A stretch of 64,000 bases of DNA from Actinomycetes bacterium (GTDB lineage Bacteria; Actinomycetota; Actinomycetes; Actinomycetales; Dermatophilaceae): assembly GCA_023420415.1 (NCBI GenBank), contig JAEZWF010000003.1, positions 1-64,000 of the forward strand. The letters run 5' to 3'. The first letter of the stretch is position 1, and each line of letters starts with the position of its first letter. The position numbers and the translations under genes are program-made. Below are positions 15,694-24,238 of the stretch, in pieces. The notes beneath the pieces were generated by a model. That model was not told the origin of the DNA. It was given only the letters and a program-made list of their open reading frames with translations, and ran no database searches.

Positions 15694-16065
15694 ATGGCGA
15701 CCGAGGAGCGTGAGGAGCAGGCGGCGCCGCGACTGGTGCGGCCCTACGCCCTCACGTCCGGACGCACCGAGTCCGCGGTCGACCTGCCCATCGAGGCAAC
15801 CCTCGAGGTGCAGCCGTCCGCGAAGACCGCCACCTGGCCGGAGGGTGACCTGTCCGGACGCATCATCGAGCTCTGCGCGGCCAGCCAGTCGGTCGCGGAG
15901 GTCTCGGCCAAGCTCCACATCCCGCTGGGGGTCGCCCGGGTGCTCCTGGGGGACCTCATCTCCGCCGGGCACCTCAAGACCCGAGCCACCATCTCCGAGA
16001 ACACGACGACCGACGAGCGACGTGATCTGATCGAAAGGACACTCAGTGGACTACGCGCCCTCTAA
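15694..16065 (+). CDS. cvnC: Conservon DUF742 protein CvnC
   Basis: 123 aa. It contains the signature 'RLVRPYALTSGRT' near the N-terminus and a winged-helix-like C-terminal half (IIELCAASQSVAEVSAKLHI, then LGVARVLLGDLISAGHL), both typical of DUF742. Its biochemical role within the conservon complex is not established. It starts 3 nt after cvnB and overlaps cvnD by 20 nt. Confidence 0.95.
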   Translation: MATEEREEQAAPRLVRPYALTSGRTESAVDLPIEATLEVQPSAKTATWPEGDLSGRIIELCAASQSVAEVSAKLHIPLGVARVLLGDLISAGHLKTRATISENTTTDERRDLIERTLSGLRAL

Positions 16066-16630
16066 CCGCAACAGCGCCTCGACGAAGATCGTCGTGGCCG
16101 GCGGGTTCGGCGTCGGCAAGACCACCTTCGTTGGTGCCGTCTCCGAGATCGACCCGCTGCGCACCGAGGCCCTGGTCACCCAGGAGTCCGAGGGGCAGGA
16201 CGACATCTCCAAGGTGCAGTCGAAGCACACCACCACGGTGGCGATGGACTTCGGCCGCATCACCCTCGCCGAGAACCTCGTGCTCTACCTCTTCGGCACC
16301 CCGGGCCAGCGCCGGTTCTGGTTCATGTGGGACGACCTGGTCAAGGGCGCCATCGGCGCCGTCGTCCTCGTCGACACCCGCCGCCTCGACGACAGCTTCG
16401 CGGCCGTCGACTACTTCGAGGCCAAGGGCCTGCCGTTCATCGTGGCGATCAACCAGTTCGACGACGCCGGCCAGTTCGGGCCTGACGAGATCCGTGAGGC
16501 GCTCGCGATCCCGAGCCACATCCCGGTCATCACCGTCGACGCCCGTGACCGTGAGTCGGCCAAGCACGCCCTGGTGCGCATCACCGAGTTCGCGCTCACC
16601 CAGCTGACCAGCGTCCCGGCCACCGCCTGA
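16046..16630 (+). CDS. cvnD: Conservon Ras-like GTPase CvnD
   Basis: 194 aa. G1 P-loop 'GGFGVGKTTF' (about residues 19-28), a switch-I Thr region 'HTTTVAMDFGRI', G3 'LFGTPGQRRFWFMWDDL' (GTPGQ in place of DTAGQ), and G4 'AINQFD' (NQxD in place of NKxD), all characteristic of this MglA/CvnD-like family. It binds and hydrolyses GTP and is the presumed output of the CvnA-CvnB-CvnC complex. The GTG start follows GAAAGGA. A strong hairpin closes the operon just downstream. No cvnE cytochrome P450 follows, unlike some Streptomyces conservons. Confidence 0.95.
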   Translation: MDYAPSNRNSASTKIVVAGGFGVGKTTFVGAVSEIDPLRTEALVTQESEGQDDISKVQSKHTTTVAMDFGRITLAENLVLYLFGTPGQRRFWFMWDDLVKGAIGAVVLVDTRRLDDSFAAVDYFEAKGLPFIVAINQFDDAGQFGPDEIREALAIPSHIPVITVDARDRESAKHALVRITEFALTQLTSVPATA

Positions 16631-16649
16631 CGCCGCGTCACCCTTTGGC

Positions 16650-16683
16650 CTGAGGGCCGGTCCAGCAGAGGGCCGGCCCTCAG
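16650..16683. terminator. Bidirectional terminator after cvnD
   Basis: CTGAGGGCCGG (16650-16660) pairs with CCGGCCCTCAG (16673-16683) across a 12-nt loop, followed by TCTTT on the plus strand. The 3' arm includes the stop codon of the convergent hydrolase gene. Confidence 0.8.
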
Positions 16684-17561
16684 TCTTTGCCCTGATCTCG
16701 TTGGGAGACAACGGCTTTCGCCACCGCGTGCGGCTCGGTCTCCGGCAGCCAGTGCCCGGCGTCGAGCTCGACGAAGTCGTATGCCGCGCTGACCCACCGA
16801 CCGCTCGCCTCGGCCGCCTCGCGCCCGAGCGCCGGGTCCCGGGCACCCCACAGGTAGGTCGTGGGGACGGTGATGGAACGGCCTGACCGCTCCGCCGGTG
16901 TGGCGTGGGTTCCCCTGCGCCGCAACAGCTTTCGCGGGTCAGGGAGGACGTCGCCGCCCAGGGGGAGGGCGCGGTACCACGCCAGTCCGCCGGCCGCGGC
17001 GCCCGGCTCACGGAAGCGGGCGGCATACCGCTGCACGTCCGCCTCGGGGAGGCCGATGCCGCGCAGCACGGCCGGCAGCCGCCGACGCAGCACGGCCTCG
17101 GGCAGCCAAGGCAGCTGGAATGCCGCCATGTACCAGCTCTTGCGTGCCTGGTCCGGGTGGCGCAGCGCCGCGGCGAACGCGCGGTGGTGTGGCGTCGAGA
17201 GCACGGTGAGGCTCCTCAGCAGCTCGGGGTGACGCTCGGCGAATGCCCACGCCACCGCTCCGCCCCAGTCGTGCCCGACGAGGTGTACGCGGTCGGCGCC
17301 CGTCGCCTCGATCGCCGCCGCGACGTCACCGACCAGCTCGGGCATCCGGTACGCCGTACGTCCCCGCGGTCGCGCACGGGGCGAGTAGCCGCGCTGGTCG
17401 AAGGCGACGACCCGCATCCCTGCCCGGGCGAGCTCGGCCGACGCCGCAGCCCAGGCCGTCCGGTCCTGCGGCCAACCGTGCAGCAGCAGTGCCACCTCGC
17501 CGTCGGCCGGCCCGACCTCGGTGACGTCGAAGACCAGGCCGTCCCGCGTGAACTCGCGCAT
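16680..17561 (-). CDS. Alpha/beta hydrolase of epoxide-hydrolase type
   Basis: 293 aa. The fold shows 'LLLHGWPQDRTAW' (oxyanion HGxP), 'VVAFDQRGYSPRARP', and a nucleophile elbow 'LVGHDWGGAVAW' in which the nucleophile is Asp, the mark of epoxide hydrolases and haloalkane dehalogenases rather than esterases. The acid is probably in 'WGARDPAL' and the base in 'DAGHWLPE'. It may open epoxides by an ester intermediate; the substrate is unknown. ATG 17561 lies exactly 7 nt after a TAGGTT -10 box on the minus strand, fitting a leaderless transcript. Confidence 0.88.
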   Translation of the reverse strand: MREFTRDGLVFDVTEVGPADGEVALLLHGWPQDRTAWAAASAELARAGMRVVAFDQRGYSPRARPRGRTAYRMPELVGDVAAAIEATGADRVHLVGHDWGGAVAWAFAERHPELLRSLTVLSTPHHRAFAAALRHPDQARKSWYMAAFQLPWLPEAVLRRRLPAVLRGIGLPEADVQRYAARFREPGAAAGGLAWYRALPLGGDVLPDPRKLLRRRGTHATPAERSGRSITVPTTYLWGARDPALGREAAEASGRWVSAAYDFVELDAGHWLPETEPHAVAKAVVSQRDQGKD

Positions 17562-17574
17562 GCCCTCGAACCTA
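17562..17574 (-). promoter_or_regulatory. Leaderless-type -10 box for the epoxide-hydrolase-like gene
   Basis: On the minus strand TAGGTT (17574-17569) is followed by 7 nt and ATG 17561, the same spacing as at tmk and the peptidase gene. Confidence 0.55.
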
Positions 17575-17610
17575 CGCGTGCCGGGCCGCCCGGCGCGCAA
17601 GGATGGGGCC

Positions 17611-18060
17611 GTGCCCATCTTCCGGTTCCACCACGAGTGGCAGCTCCCCGCCCCGGCGGAGCGCACCTATGCGGCCCTGGCCGATGTCGAGGGGTATGCC
17701 GCGTGGTGGCCTCAGGTGCGCAGCCTCGAGCGGATCGACGACGCCTCTGGTCGCGTGAGCATCCGCAGCGTGCTGCCCTACACCCTGCACCTCGTCCTGA
17801 CGCGGGAGACCGAGGACGAGGCGGCGGGGCTGCTGCGGGTGCGGGTCGACGGTGACCTTCAGGGCTGGTGCCAGTGGCAGGTCAGGGACGACGGCGAGGA
17901 GACCGAGGCGGTGTTCGACCAGGAGGCGGTGGTCACCCCCGCGTTGCTGGCGCGGACCGCGTCGCTCACCCCCCCGCTGCTGCGCGCCAACCATGCGTGG
18001 ATGATGCGCGCGGGCCAGGTCGGGCTCGCCAGACACCTTGGGAGAGAATGGGGCATGTGA
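17611..18060 (+). CDS. SRPBCC (polyketide cyclase-like) protein
   Basis: 149 aa. It starts 'FRFHHEWQLPAPAERTYAALADVEGYAAWWPQV', the usual first strand and helix of the SRPBCC/START superfamily, and ends with a long helix (LLRANHAWMMRAGQVGLARHL). It is a hydrophobic-ligand cavity protein with unknown ligand. GTG 17611 is selected as the domain boundary; there is no clear Shine-Dalgarno, and AAGGAT 6 nt upstream could be a leaderless -10. Its TGA overlaps the GTG of the following MFS gene, so the pair is an operon. Confidence 0.85.
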   Translation: MPIFRFHHEWQLPAPAERTYAALADVEGYAAWWPQVRSLERIDDASGRVSIRSVLPYTLHLVLTRETEDEAAGLLRVRVDGDLQGWCQWQVRDDGEETEAVFDQEAVVTPALLARTASLTPPLLRANHAWMMRAGQVGLARHLGREWGM

Positions 18061-19373
18061 CCGCCCGCGACGTCCAGTACCCCTTGGGCGGGCGGCGCGC
18101 CTGGCTCGTCTACGCGTCGTCGGTCGCGATCTACATCCTGGCCGTCTTCCACCGCAGCTCCCTCGGTGTCGCGGGGTTGATGGCGGCCGACCGGTTCCAC
18201 ATCGCGGCGACCCAGCTGTCGGTCTTCACGATGGTGCAGCTGTTCGTCTACGCGGCCATGCAGATCCCCGTGGGTGCGCTGCTCGACCGGTTCGGGCCCA
18301 AGCGGCTGCTCCTCGCCGGCGTCACGCTGACGACGGTGTCGCAGTTCGGGTTCGCGTTCGTCGACTCCTTCGGGGCGGGGATCGCGGCGCGGGTGCTGCT
18401 CGGCATGGGCGACTCGATGGTGTTCGTGCCGCTGCTGCGGATCGTGGCGCTGTGGTTCCCGCCGCTGCGGATTCCGCTCATCACCCAGGTCACCGGCCTG
18501 CTCGGCCAGCTGGGGGCGCTCGCCGCCGCGAGCCCGCTCGTCTACGCGCTGCACGAGTGGGGGTGGGAGCCGTCGTATGCCGCGTCGGCGGCGGTCGGGG
18601 TCGTCCTCGCCGTCCTGGCGCTCGTTGTCGTGCGTGACTCGCCGAACCCCGACCACGAGCTCGACCAGATCAAGGTCCGCGCGCTGGCCCGCACGATCCG
18701 GGCGGCCTGGCGCACGCCGGGCACTCGTCTGGGGCTGTGGTCACACTTCTCCGCACAGTTCGGTGCGACGGTCTTCGCGCTGTTGTGGGGGTTCCCGTTT
18801 CTCGTTGCGGGACAAGGGCTTTCGCCGAGCACGGCAGGCAACCTGCTGGTGCTCATGACCATCACCACGGCCGTCACGAGCCCCCTCATCGGTGGGTTCG
18901 TCACGCGGTACCCGTTCTCGCGGTCCACCCTCATCCTCGGGATCGTGCTGTCGATCATGGCGGTCTGGGCGGTCGTGCTGCTGTGGCCGGGGCGTGCGCC
19001 GCTGCCGCTCCTCGTGGTCCTCGTCGTCGTCACGGCAGTGGGCGGACCCGGCTCGCTCGTCGGCTTCGACCTGGCGCGCACCTTCAACCCGCCCACCCGG
19101 CTCGGGAGCGCCACCGGCATCGTCAACGTCGGCGGTTTCCTCGCCTCGTTGTCGACGGTGATCCTCATCGGCGCCATCCTCGACCGCGTCGCCCCCGGCG
19201 GCCCGGACACCTACACCGTCGACGACTTCCGGCTCGCGATGGCCGTCCAGTACCTCGTCTGGGGTCTGGGCATCGTGCAGATCCTGCGCTACCGCCGGCT
19301 CGCCCGGCGCACCCTGCGCGTGGAGGACCCCACGGCATACGCCGCCCTGCGGGCCGGGCACCGCGCCCGCTGA
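18057..19373 (+). CDS. MFS transporter (12-TM)
   Basis: 438 aa. Helices are evident throughout. Helix 1 carries 'AVFHRSSLGVAGLMAADRF', and the loop between helices 2 and 3 has the motif-A core 'ALLDRFGPKRLLLAGV'. 'LLGMGDSMVFVPLLRIVALWFPP' resembles helix 4 of sugar-phosphate/nitrate-type permeases. GTG 18057 (GTGA overlap, GGGAGAG 10 nt upstream) and ATG 18048 (GGGAGA only 2 nt upstream) are both possible; I prefer GTG. The transported substrate is unknown. Coupling to an SRPBCC gene is a weak hint at a hydrophobic or polyketide-like ligand. Confidence 0.87.
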   Translation: MTARDVQYPLGGRRAWLVYASSVAIYILAVFHRSSLGVAGLMAADRFHIAATQLSVFTMVQLFVYAAMQIPVGALLDRFGPKRLLLAGVTLTTVSQFGFAFVDSFGAGIAARVLLGMGDSMVFVPLLRIVALWFPPLRIPLITQVTGLLGQLGALAAASPLVYALHEWGWEPSYAASAAVGVVLAVLALVVVRDSPNPDHELDQIKVRALARTIRAAWRTPGTRLGLWSHFSAQFGATVFALLWGFPFLVAGQGLSPSTAGNLLVLMTITTAVTSPLIGGFVTRYPFSRSTLILGIVLSIMAVWAVVLLWPGRAPLPLLVVLVVVTAVGGPGSLVGFDLARTFNPPTRLGSATGIVNVGGFLASLSTVILIGAILDRVAPGGPDTYTVDDFRLAMAVQYLVWGLGIVQILRYRRLARRTLRVEDPTAYAALRAGHRAR

Positions 19374-19632
19374 CCCCGTCGTCGGGCGCCCCCACCTGCG
19401 AGAACACCGATTTCGTGATGATTTCGTGACCCTTCGTGGACACCTGTGCCAAGAGTCCGACGACCTGCTGAAAAACATTCGTGTAAGTCGGTGAACTACA
19501 TGAATGTCATTTCAAATCCGCGCTGAAATGCGTGGGATTTCTGTGACGAATGTGTTCTGTGTGAAAAACCGCCCTTAGTCTCGTTCGGCGCGAGAGCGAC
19601 ACCCGACCGTGACCAGAGAGGCATTCCCCCCC
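19374..19632 (+). other. AT-rich leader/promoter region of the NlpC/P60 gene
   Basis: This 259-bp gap is conspicuously AT-richer than its surroundings. It holds a tandem direct repeat GATTTCGTGA (19409-19418 and 19420-19429, 11-bp period), an inverted pair ACATTC/GAATGT (19475-19480, 19502-19507), a hairpin CATTTCA/TGAAATG (19508-19514, 19524-19530) and a likely -10 TAGTCT (19576-19581). I see no c-di-AMP (ydaO) riboswitch core. The GTGAY repeats could be response-regulator sites, by position only. Confidence 0.5.
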
Positions 19633-21036
19633 GTGCCAGGCACCCTGACTCCCCGCCGTGCCCTGCGAGCTGGCGCCGCCGTGTCCGTCGTCGGTCTGCT
19701 GTGCCTCTCCACGGCCCTGTCGGCCTCCGCCGACCCGGACCCCGTCTACCCGTCGCAGGAGAAGGTGACCAAGGCCAAGGAGGCGGTGACCTCGACGGCC
19801 GGCCAGGTCTCCCAGCTGGACGCGCAGTACGCCGCCTCGAGCGCCCGGCTCAGCCAGGTGCAGGACCAGGCCGCGGCCGCCGCCGAGGAGTACAACGGAG
19901 CGCAGGTCGCCCTCGGCAAGGCCAAGGACCAGGCCAAGGCCGCCGCGGACCGCGCCGCGAAGGCGCAGGCCACCGCCGACACGGCCAGCCTGGAGGTCCG
20001 CCGCTACGCCGCCACCGTCTACCAGTCCGGTGGCAACCTCGGTGAGCTCGACGCCTACCTGTCCAGCAAGGGGCCGCAGGACCTCGTCGACCGGGCGACC
20101 GCCCTCGATGCCGTGAGCGATGCCCGCAGCCGCGCCCTGCAGAAGGCCGCCGCCACCTCCGCGGTGGCGCGCACCATGGACGCACAGGCCCAGGCCGCCA
20201 GCGAGGCGCAGGCCAAGGCCGCCACCCTCGCCCAGCAGAAGCGGGACTCCGCCCAGCGCAAGGCCGACGCCGCCCAGGCCGAGGCCGTGCGCATCCAGCA
20301 GGAGCAGGACCAGCTCACCGCCCAGCTCGCGACCCTCCGGAAGACCTCCGTCGACCTGGAGAAGCAGCGTCAGGACGGGCTCGCCGCTGCCGCCGCGGCC
20401 CGTGAGGCCGCTGCTGCCGCCGCCAAGCAGGCCAAGCTCGCCGAGGAGCGTGCCCAGGCCGCCCGTGACGAAGCGGCCCGCAAGCAGGCCCGGGCCGCGG
20501 CCAAGCGCGCAGCCGAGGAGGCCGCCCGGCAGAAGGCCGCCGCGGAGGCTGCGGAGAAGGCCGCCGCCGAGGCCGCCCAGAGCCGCCCGCGGCCCTCGAC
20601 GCCGCAGCCGTCCCGGCCGTCCCAGCCCAAGCCCACCAAGCCCAAGCCGTCGACCCCGCCGCCGCCCCCGCCGAGCAGCGGTGGTGTCTCCGCCGTCATC
20701 GCCTACGCGCAGGCCCAGATCGGCAAGCCCTACGTGTGGGGTGGCACGGGCCCGAACGGGTTCGACTGCTCCGGCCTCACCCTGATGGCCTGGCGCCAGG
20801 CCGGGGTCTACCTGTCGCACTACACCGGTGCTCAGTGGGCCGAGACCGCGCGCGTGCCGATCAGCGACCTGCGCCCCGGGGACCTCGTGTTCTACGGCAG
20901 CTCCGGCGAGAGCAGCCACCACATGGGTCTGTACGTCGGGAACGGCCAGATGATCGAGGCGCCGCGCACCGGGCTCAACGTCCGCTACGCGTCGATCTAC
21001 CGTTCCGACCTGCTGCCCTACGGCGGGCGCCCCTGA
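19633..21036 (+). CDS. Secreted NlpC/P60 peptidoglycan endopeptidase with coiled coil
   Basis: 467 aa. A signal peptide (about residues 1-36, ending SASA) is followed by a long Ala/Gln/Lys-rich coiled coil (about 45-315), a Pro-rich linker (about 317-350) and a C-terminal NlpC/P60 domain (about 352-467). The domain has 'GKPYVWGGTGPNGFDCSGL' with catalytic Cys379, and His430 in 'SSHHMGLYVG'. The layout matches actinobacterial RipA/RipC-type hydrolases that cut the D-Glu-mDAP bond during daughter-cell separation, with the coiled coil as an autoinhibitory or FtsX-binding arm. GTG 19633 is chosen over GTG 19609 since GAGAGG precedes it. Confidence 0.92.
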   Translation: MPGTLTPRRALRAGAAVSVVGLLCLSTALSASADPDPVYPSQEKVTKAKEAVTSTAGQVSQLDAQYAASSARLSQVQDQAAAAAEEYNGAQVALGKAKDQAKAAADRAAKAQATADTASLEVRRYAATVYQSGGNLGELDAYLSSKGPQDLVDRATALDAVSDARSRALQKAAATSAVARTMDAQAQAASEAQAKAATLAQQKRDSAQRKADAAQAEAVRIQQEQDQLTAQLATLRKTSVDLEKQRQDGLAAAAAAREAAAAAAKQAKLAEERAQAARDEAARKQARAAAKRAAEEAARQKAAAEAAEKAAAEAAQSRPRPSTPQPSRPSQPKPTKPKPSTPPPPPPSSGGVSAVIAYAQAQIGKPYVWGGTGPNGFDCSGLTLMAWRQAGVYLSHYTGAQWAETARVPISDLRPGDLVFYGSSGESSHHMGLYVGNGQMIEAPRTGLNVRYASIYRSDLLPYGGRP

Positions 21037-21040
21037 CGCA

Positions 21041-21078
21041 GCCGGCCGACTGGTGCCGAGAAGGCTCAGTCGGTCGGC
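21041..21078. terminator. Bidirectional hairpin between NlpC/P60 and ppa
   Basis: GCCGGCCGACTG (21041-21052) pairs with CAGTCGGTCGGC (21067-21078), with one G-U pair and a 14-nt loop. The 3' arm lies in the last codons of ppa. Confidence 0.7.
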
Positions 21079-21617
21079 GGCTTGGCCTCGGACTGTGCGG
21101 TGTGGCCCGGCAGGGTCCACCGGGCGGTGGTGAAGTTGGCCGCCTTCGCGCGCTCGATGGCCTCGCGCACGACGCGCTCGGCGTCCTCGCGGCCGGCCCA
21201 GTGCGCGCCCTCGACGGACTTGCCGGGCTCGAGGTCCTTGTAGGTCTCGAAGAAGTGCTGGATCTCGAGGCGGTCGAACTCGTTGATGTGCTCGAGCTCG
21301 GTGATGTGGTCCTGACGCGGGTCGCCGGCCGGGACGCACAGGATCTTGTCGTCGCCGCCGGCCTCGTCGCGCATGTGGAACATGCCGATGGGGCGGGCGC
21401 GCACGAGGCACCCGGGCCAGGTCGGCTCCTCGAGCAGGACGAGCGCATCGAGCGGGTCGCTGTCCTCGCCGAGGGTGTCCTCGACGTAGCCGTAGTCCGC
21501 CGGGTACCGGGTGGACGTGAACAGGAGCCGGTCCAGCCGGATGCGGCCGGTCTCGTGGTCGACCTCGTACTTGTTCCGAGCCCCTTGGGGGATCTCGATG
21601 GTGACGTCGAACTCCAC
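21066..21617 (-). CDS. ppa: Inorganic pyrophosphatase (family I)
   Basis: 183 aa. It hydrolyses PPi to phosphate in the cytoplasm, pulling biosynthetic reactions forward. Family I signatures are clear: 'IPQGARNKYEVDHETGRIRLDR', 'YPADYGYVEDTLGEDSDPLDALVLL' with the metal-binding Asp triad, and 'PAGDPRQDHITELEHINEFDR'. The GTG start (21617) follows AAAGGGG; it corresponds to the MEFDV... start of actinobacterial homologues. It is divergent from dacB. Confidence 0.96.
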   Translation of the reverse strand: MEFDVTIEIPQGARNKYEVDHETGRIRLDRLLFTSTRYPADYGYVEDTLGEDSDPLDALVLLEEPTWPGCLVRARPIGMFHMRDEAGGDDKILCVPAGDPRQDHITELEHINEFDRLEIQHFFETYKDLEPGKSVEGAHWAGREDAERVVREAIERAKAANFTTARWTLPGHTAQSEAKPPTD

Positions 21618-21707
21618 GACGCTGCCCCTTTCCTCGCGTGCCCGGTGAGATGACCTAGGCTCGCGACAGTCTTTCGTACCGCGCAAGTCCAGCCGACAGG
21701 GGGTCAC

Positions 21708-23144
21708 GTGCGCCGCATCCTCGCCGGCACCGGGGTCGTCGTGCTGCTGGCCGCCGGGTATGGCGCGCTCGATGTCTACGACGTCGTCCCCGGCATACTC
21801 ACCCGCGACGTCCCGACACCGGCGCCCTCGGCCACGCCCACCCCTGGGCTGACCACACCGAGCGTCGTCCTGCCGACGGTGGACGAGGGGGCGGTGCCGC
21901 TGGACCCGGCCTCCGCGAGCGCGCCCATCCCGGCCGCCGCCTCGCTCGCGAAGGTCATCGCACCAGCCGCGAAGGACCCCCGCCTCGGGGCCAGCCCCGG
22001 CGTCGTCGTCCGTGACGCCTTCACGGGTCAGTACCTCTTTCGCCAGAACGCCGACACCGCCCGCCGGCCCGCCTCGACCGTCAAGCTGCTGACCGCGCTC
22101 GCGGTGGCGACGACGCTCGACACCACGGCGACCCTGCCGACGACGGTGGTGCAGGGCAGCTCGCCGTCGCAGATCGTGCTGGTCGCCGGTGGCGACTCCA
22201 TGCTCGCCAAGGGCGCCGGCAACCCCGCCGCGGTCGAGGGGCGCGCAGGCCTCGGCGACCTCGCCCAGCAGGTCGCCACCGCGCTCCAGCCGTCGGGCAC
22301 CACGAGCGTGACGCTGCGGCTCGACACGACGTATGCCGCGGGGCCGCGGTGGGCGCCGACGTGGATCCAGTCGGACATCGACCAGGGCTTCACCGGTGGT
22401 GTGAGCATGCTCGGGCTGGCCGGGCAGCGCGCCATTCCCTACCACCCGGCGCCGCGCAACCCCGAGGCCGCGACCGCCGCCGCGTTCGTCGCCGCCCTCG
22501 CCAAGGTCGGCATCACGGCCAAGCTGGCGCCGCAGTCGACGTGGGACACCAAGGCCCCGGCCGGCTCCCAGGAGCTGGGCCGGGTCGAGTCCGCGCCCAT
22601 CGGTGACGTGCTCGCCCTCGCCCTCGCCGAGAGCGACAACGCCCTCACCGACGGCCTGGCCCGGCAGGCGGCGGTCAAGAAGGGTGGGGCCACCACGTTC
22701 GCGGCCGCCGTGAGCTTCGTGCTGGCGCAGGCCAAGGCGAACGGGATCGACACCACCGGCGTGGTCCTCAAGGACACCAGCGGGCTCTCGGCCGGGCAGA
22801 AGGTGCCGCCGCGGGTCATCTCGGACGCGTTGCAGCTCGGCGCCGACGGCACTGTCCCGGGCATGCAGGACGTCGTGGCCCAGCTGCCGGTGGCCGGGCT
22901 GAGCGGCACCCTCGCGGACCGGTTCGCGACCAAGGGCACCCACGTCGTCGCCGGCAACGCCCGTGCCAAGACCGGCACCCTCACCGGCATCAGCTCGATC
23001 GCCGGCACCGTGGTCGACGCCGACGGGCGCGTGCTGTCCTACGTGGTCCTCGCCGACGGGGTGCCGGCCGGCGTCGGAACCCTCGATGCACGGGCGGCGT
23101 TGGACCGGTTCGTGGCGACCCTCGCCACCTGCGGCTGCCGCTGA
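21708..23144 (+). CDS. dacB: D-alanyl-D-alanine carboxypeptidase/endopeptidase (class C PBP, S13)
   Basis: 478 aa. An N-terminal membrane anchor (about residues 3-30) and a Pro/Thr-rich linker precede the penicillin-binding fold: SxxK motif STVK (Ser123, Lys126), SxN motif SDN in 'LAESDNALTDGL', and KTG in 'RAKTGTLTG'. The SxxK-to-SxN insert is typical of S13 (PBP4/DacB) enzymes. It trims or cleaves peptidoglycan peptides outside the membrane. GTG 21708 with GGGGGTC upstream is used; a TAGGCT -10-like box at 21656-21661 may give a ~40-nt leader. It is the first gene of a conserved dacB-metalloprotease-tilS-hpt run. Confidence 0.93.
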   Translation: MRRILAGTGVVVLLAAGYGALDVYDVVPGILTRDVPTPAPSATPTPGLTTPSVVLPTVDEGAVPLDPASASAPIPAAASLAKVIAPAAKDPRLGASPGVVVRDAFTGQYLFRQNADTARRPASTVKLLTALAVATTLDTTATLPTTVVQGSSPSQIVLVAGGDSMLAKGAGNPAAVEGRAGLGDLAQQVATALQPSGTTSVTLRLDTTYAAGPRWAPTWIQSDIDQGFTGGVSMLGLAGQRAIPYHPAPRNPEAATAAAFVAALAKVGITAKLAPQSTWDTKAPAGSQELGRVESAPIGDVLALALAESDNALTDGLARQAAVKKGGATTFAAAVSFVLAQAKANGIDTTGVVLKDTSGLSAGQKVPPRVISDALQLGADGTVPGMQDVVAQLPVAGLSGTLADRFATKGTHVVAGNARAKTGTLTGISSIAGTVVDADGRVLSYVVLADGVPAGVGTLDARAALDRFVATLATCGCR

Positions 23145-23161
23145 CAGGGGTCCTGGGTCAC

Positions 23162-23174
23162 TACGGTGGAGGGA
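23162..23174 (+). promoter_or_regulatory. Leaderless-type -10 box for the metalloprotease gene
   Basis: TACGGT (23162-23167) is followed by 7 nt and then ATG 23175. The 7 nt (GGAGGGA) also resemble a Shine-Dalgarno but sit too close to the ATG for one. Confidence 0.45.
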
Positions 23175-24236
23175 ATGAGCATGCAGACCGCGACGAAGTT
23201 CGTCGACTGGGAGTTCGCGAAGACGACCGGTCGGCGACTGGTGCCGGCGGGCCCCAAGGTGTCGGCCGCGCAGGCAGCCGAGGTCGTCGCCGACATCCGC
23301 GCTGCCGCGGGTCGAGCCCAGCAGCCGGTCGCCGACACCGCGCGCCTGCACGCACCCGGTGACGCGCCCGCCCCGATCGTCGTCGACCGGCCCACCTGGA
23401 TCGCGCTCAACGCCGACTCGATGGCTTCCCTCATGGACCCCGTCCTGGTGAAGATCGCCGACGCACAGAAGCACGCGCCCGGCGCCGCGGCCCGGGCGGT
23501 CGGCGGCAAGGTCACCGGCGGTGAGGCCGGGGCGCTGCTCGCGTTCATGGCGGGGAAGGTGCTGGGCCAGTACGACCTCGCCCCGCAGGGGACCCCGCGG
23601 CTCATGCTCGTGGCGCCGAACCTCGTGCAGGTGGAGCGCGAGCTCGGTGTGGACCCCGGCGACTTCCGGCTCTGGGTGTGCATGCACGAGGAGACCCACC
23701 GGGTGCAGTTCACGGCGGTGCCGTGGCTGCGTGACCACCTCATCGAGCGGGTCCGCACGCTGGCCACCGACCTGGTGCCCGACCCCGAGTCGTTGCAGGA
23801 CACCTTCAGCCGGTTGTCCTCCCAGCTGCCCGAGGCGTTCCGCAGCGGTGGCACCGGTCTCGTCGACGTCATCTCGACCCCGGCCCAGCGTGCCGAGCTG
23901 GCCGAGGTCACCGCCGTCATGTCGTTGCTCGAGGGTCACGCCGACGTCGTCATGGACGAGGTGGGGCCGCAGGTGATCCCGACGGTCGCCTCCATCCGCA
24001 GCAAGTTCAACGACCGCCGCAAGGGCGTCGGCGCCATTGACCGACTGCTGCGCCGACTGCTCGGGCTCGAGGCGAAGATGCGGCAGTACCGCGACGGCGC
24101 CGTCTTCGTGCGCCACGTCGTCGACACCGTCGGGGTCGACGGGTTCAACCGGGTGTGGGAGTCACCCGAGACGCTCCCCAAGCCCGCCGAGATCGAGAAC
24201 CCGGCGGCCTGGGTCGCCCGCGTCCACGGGGGGTAG
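23175..24236 (+). CDS. Zinc-dependent metalloprotease (DUF2342 family)
   Basis: 353 aa. It carries HExxH as HEETH (residues 171-175) in 'WVCMHEETHRVQFTAVPWL', and 'MSLLEGHADVVMDEVG' downstream provides a likely third zinc ligand. The N-terminus 'VDWEFAKTTGRRLVPAGP' is characteristic of this actinobacterial family, sometimes annotated as coenzyme F420 biosynthesis-associated because of phylogenetic co-occurrence. No signal peptide, so cytoplasmic. The physiological substrate is unknown. It sits between dacB and tilS as in many actinobacteria. Confidence 0.88.
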   Translation: MSMQTATKFVDWEFAKTTGRRLVPAGPKVSAAQAAEVVADIRAAAGRAQQPVADTARLHAPGDAPAPIVVDRPTWIALNADSMASLMDPVLVKIADAQKHAPGAAARAVGGKVTGGEAGALLAFMAGKVLGQYDLAPQGTPRLMLVAPNLVQVERELGVDPGDFRLWVCMHEETHRVQFTAVPWLRDHLIERVRTLATDLVPDPESLQDTFSRLSSQLPEAFRSGGTGLVDVISTPAQRAELAEVTAVMSLLEGHADVVMDEVGPQVIPTVASIRSKFNDRRKGVGAIDRLLRRLLGLEAKMRQYRDGAVFVRHVVDTVGVDGFNRVWESPETLPKPAEIENPAAWVARVHGG

Positions 24237-24238
24237 CG

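Noticed and set aside
17599..17610. Leaderless -10 box (AAGGAT) for the SRPBCC gene at 17611
   Set aside because: The first base is not T and the spacing is 6 nt, so it does not match the pattern seen at the other genes.
19374..19632. A c-di-AMP (ydaO) riboswitch upstream of the NlpC/P60 gene
   Set aside because: The gene class and leader length fit, but the conserved GGGGGACCCA-type core and flanking helices are not there.
21066..24116. A 1016-codon open frame on the minus strand running from ppa through dacB and the metalloprotease region
   Set aside because: Only its last part (ppa) has protein-family motifs; the rest is a GC-rich antisense frame over well-supported genes. Many similar frames occur and were left out for the same reason.
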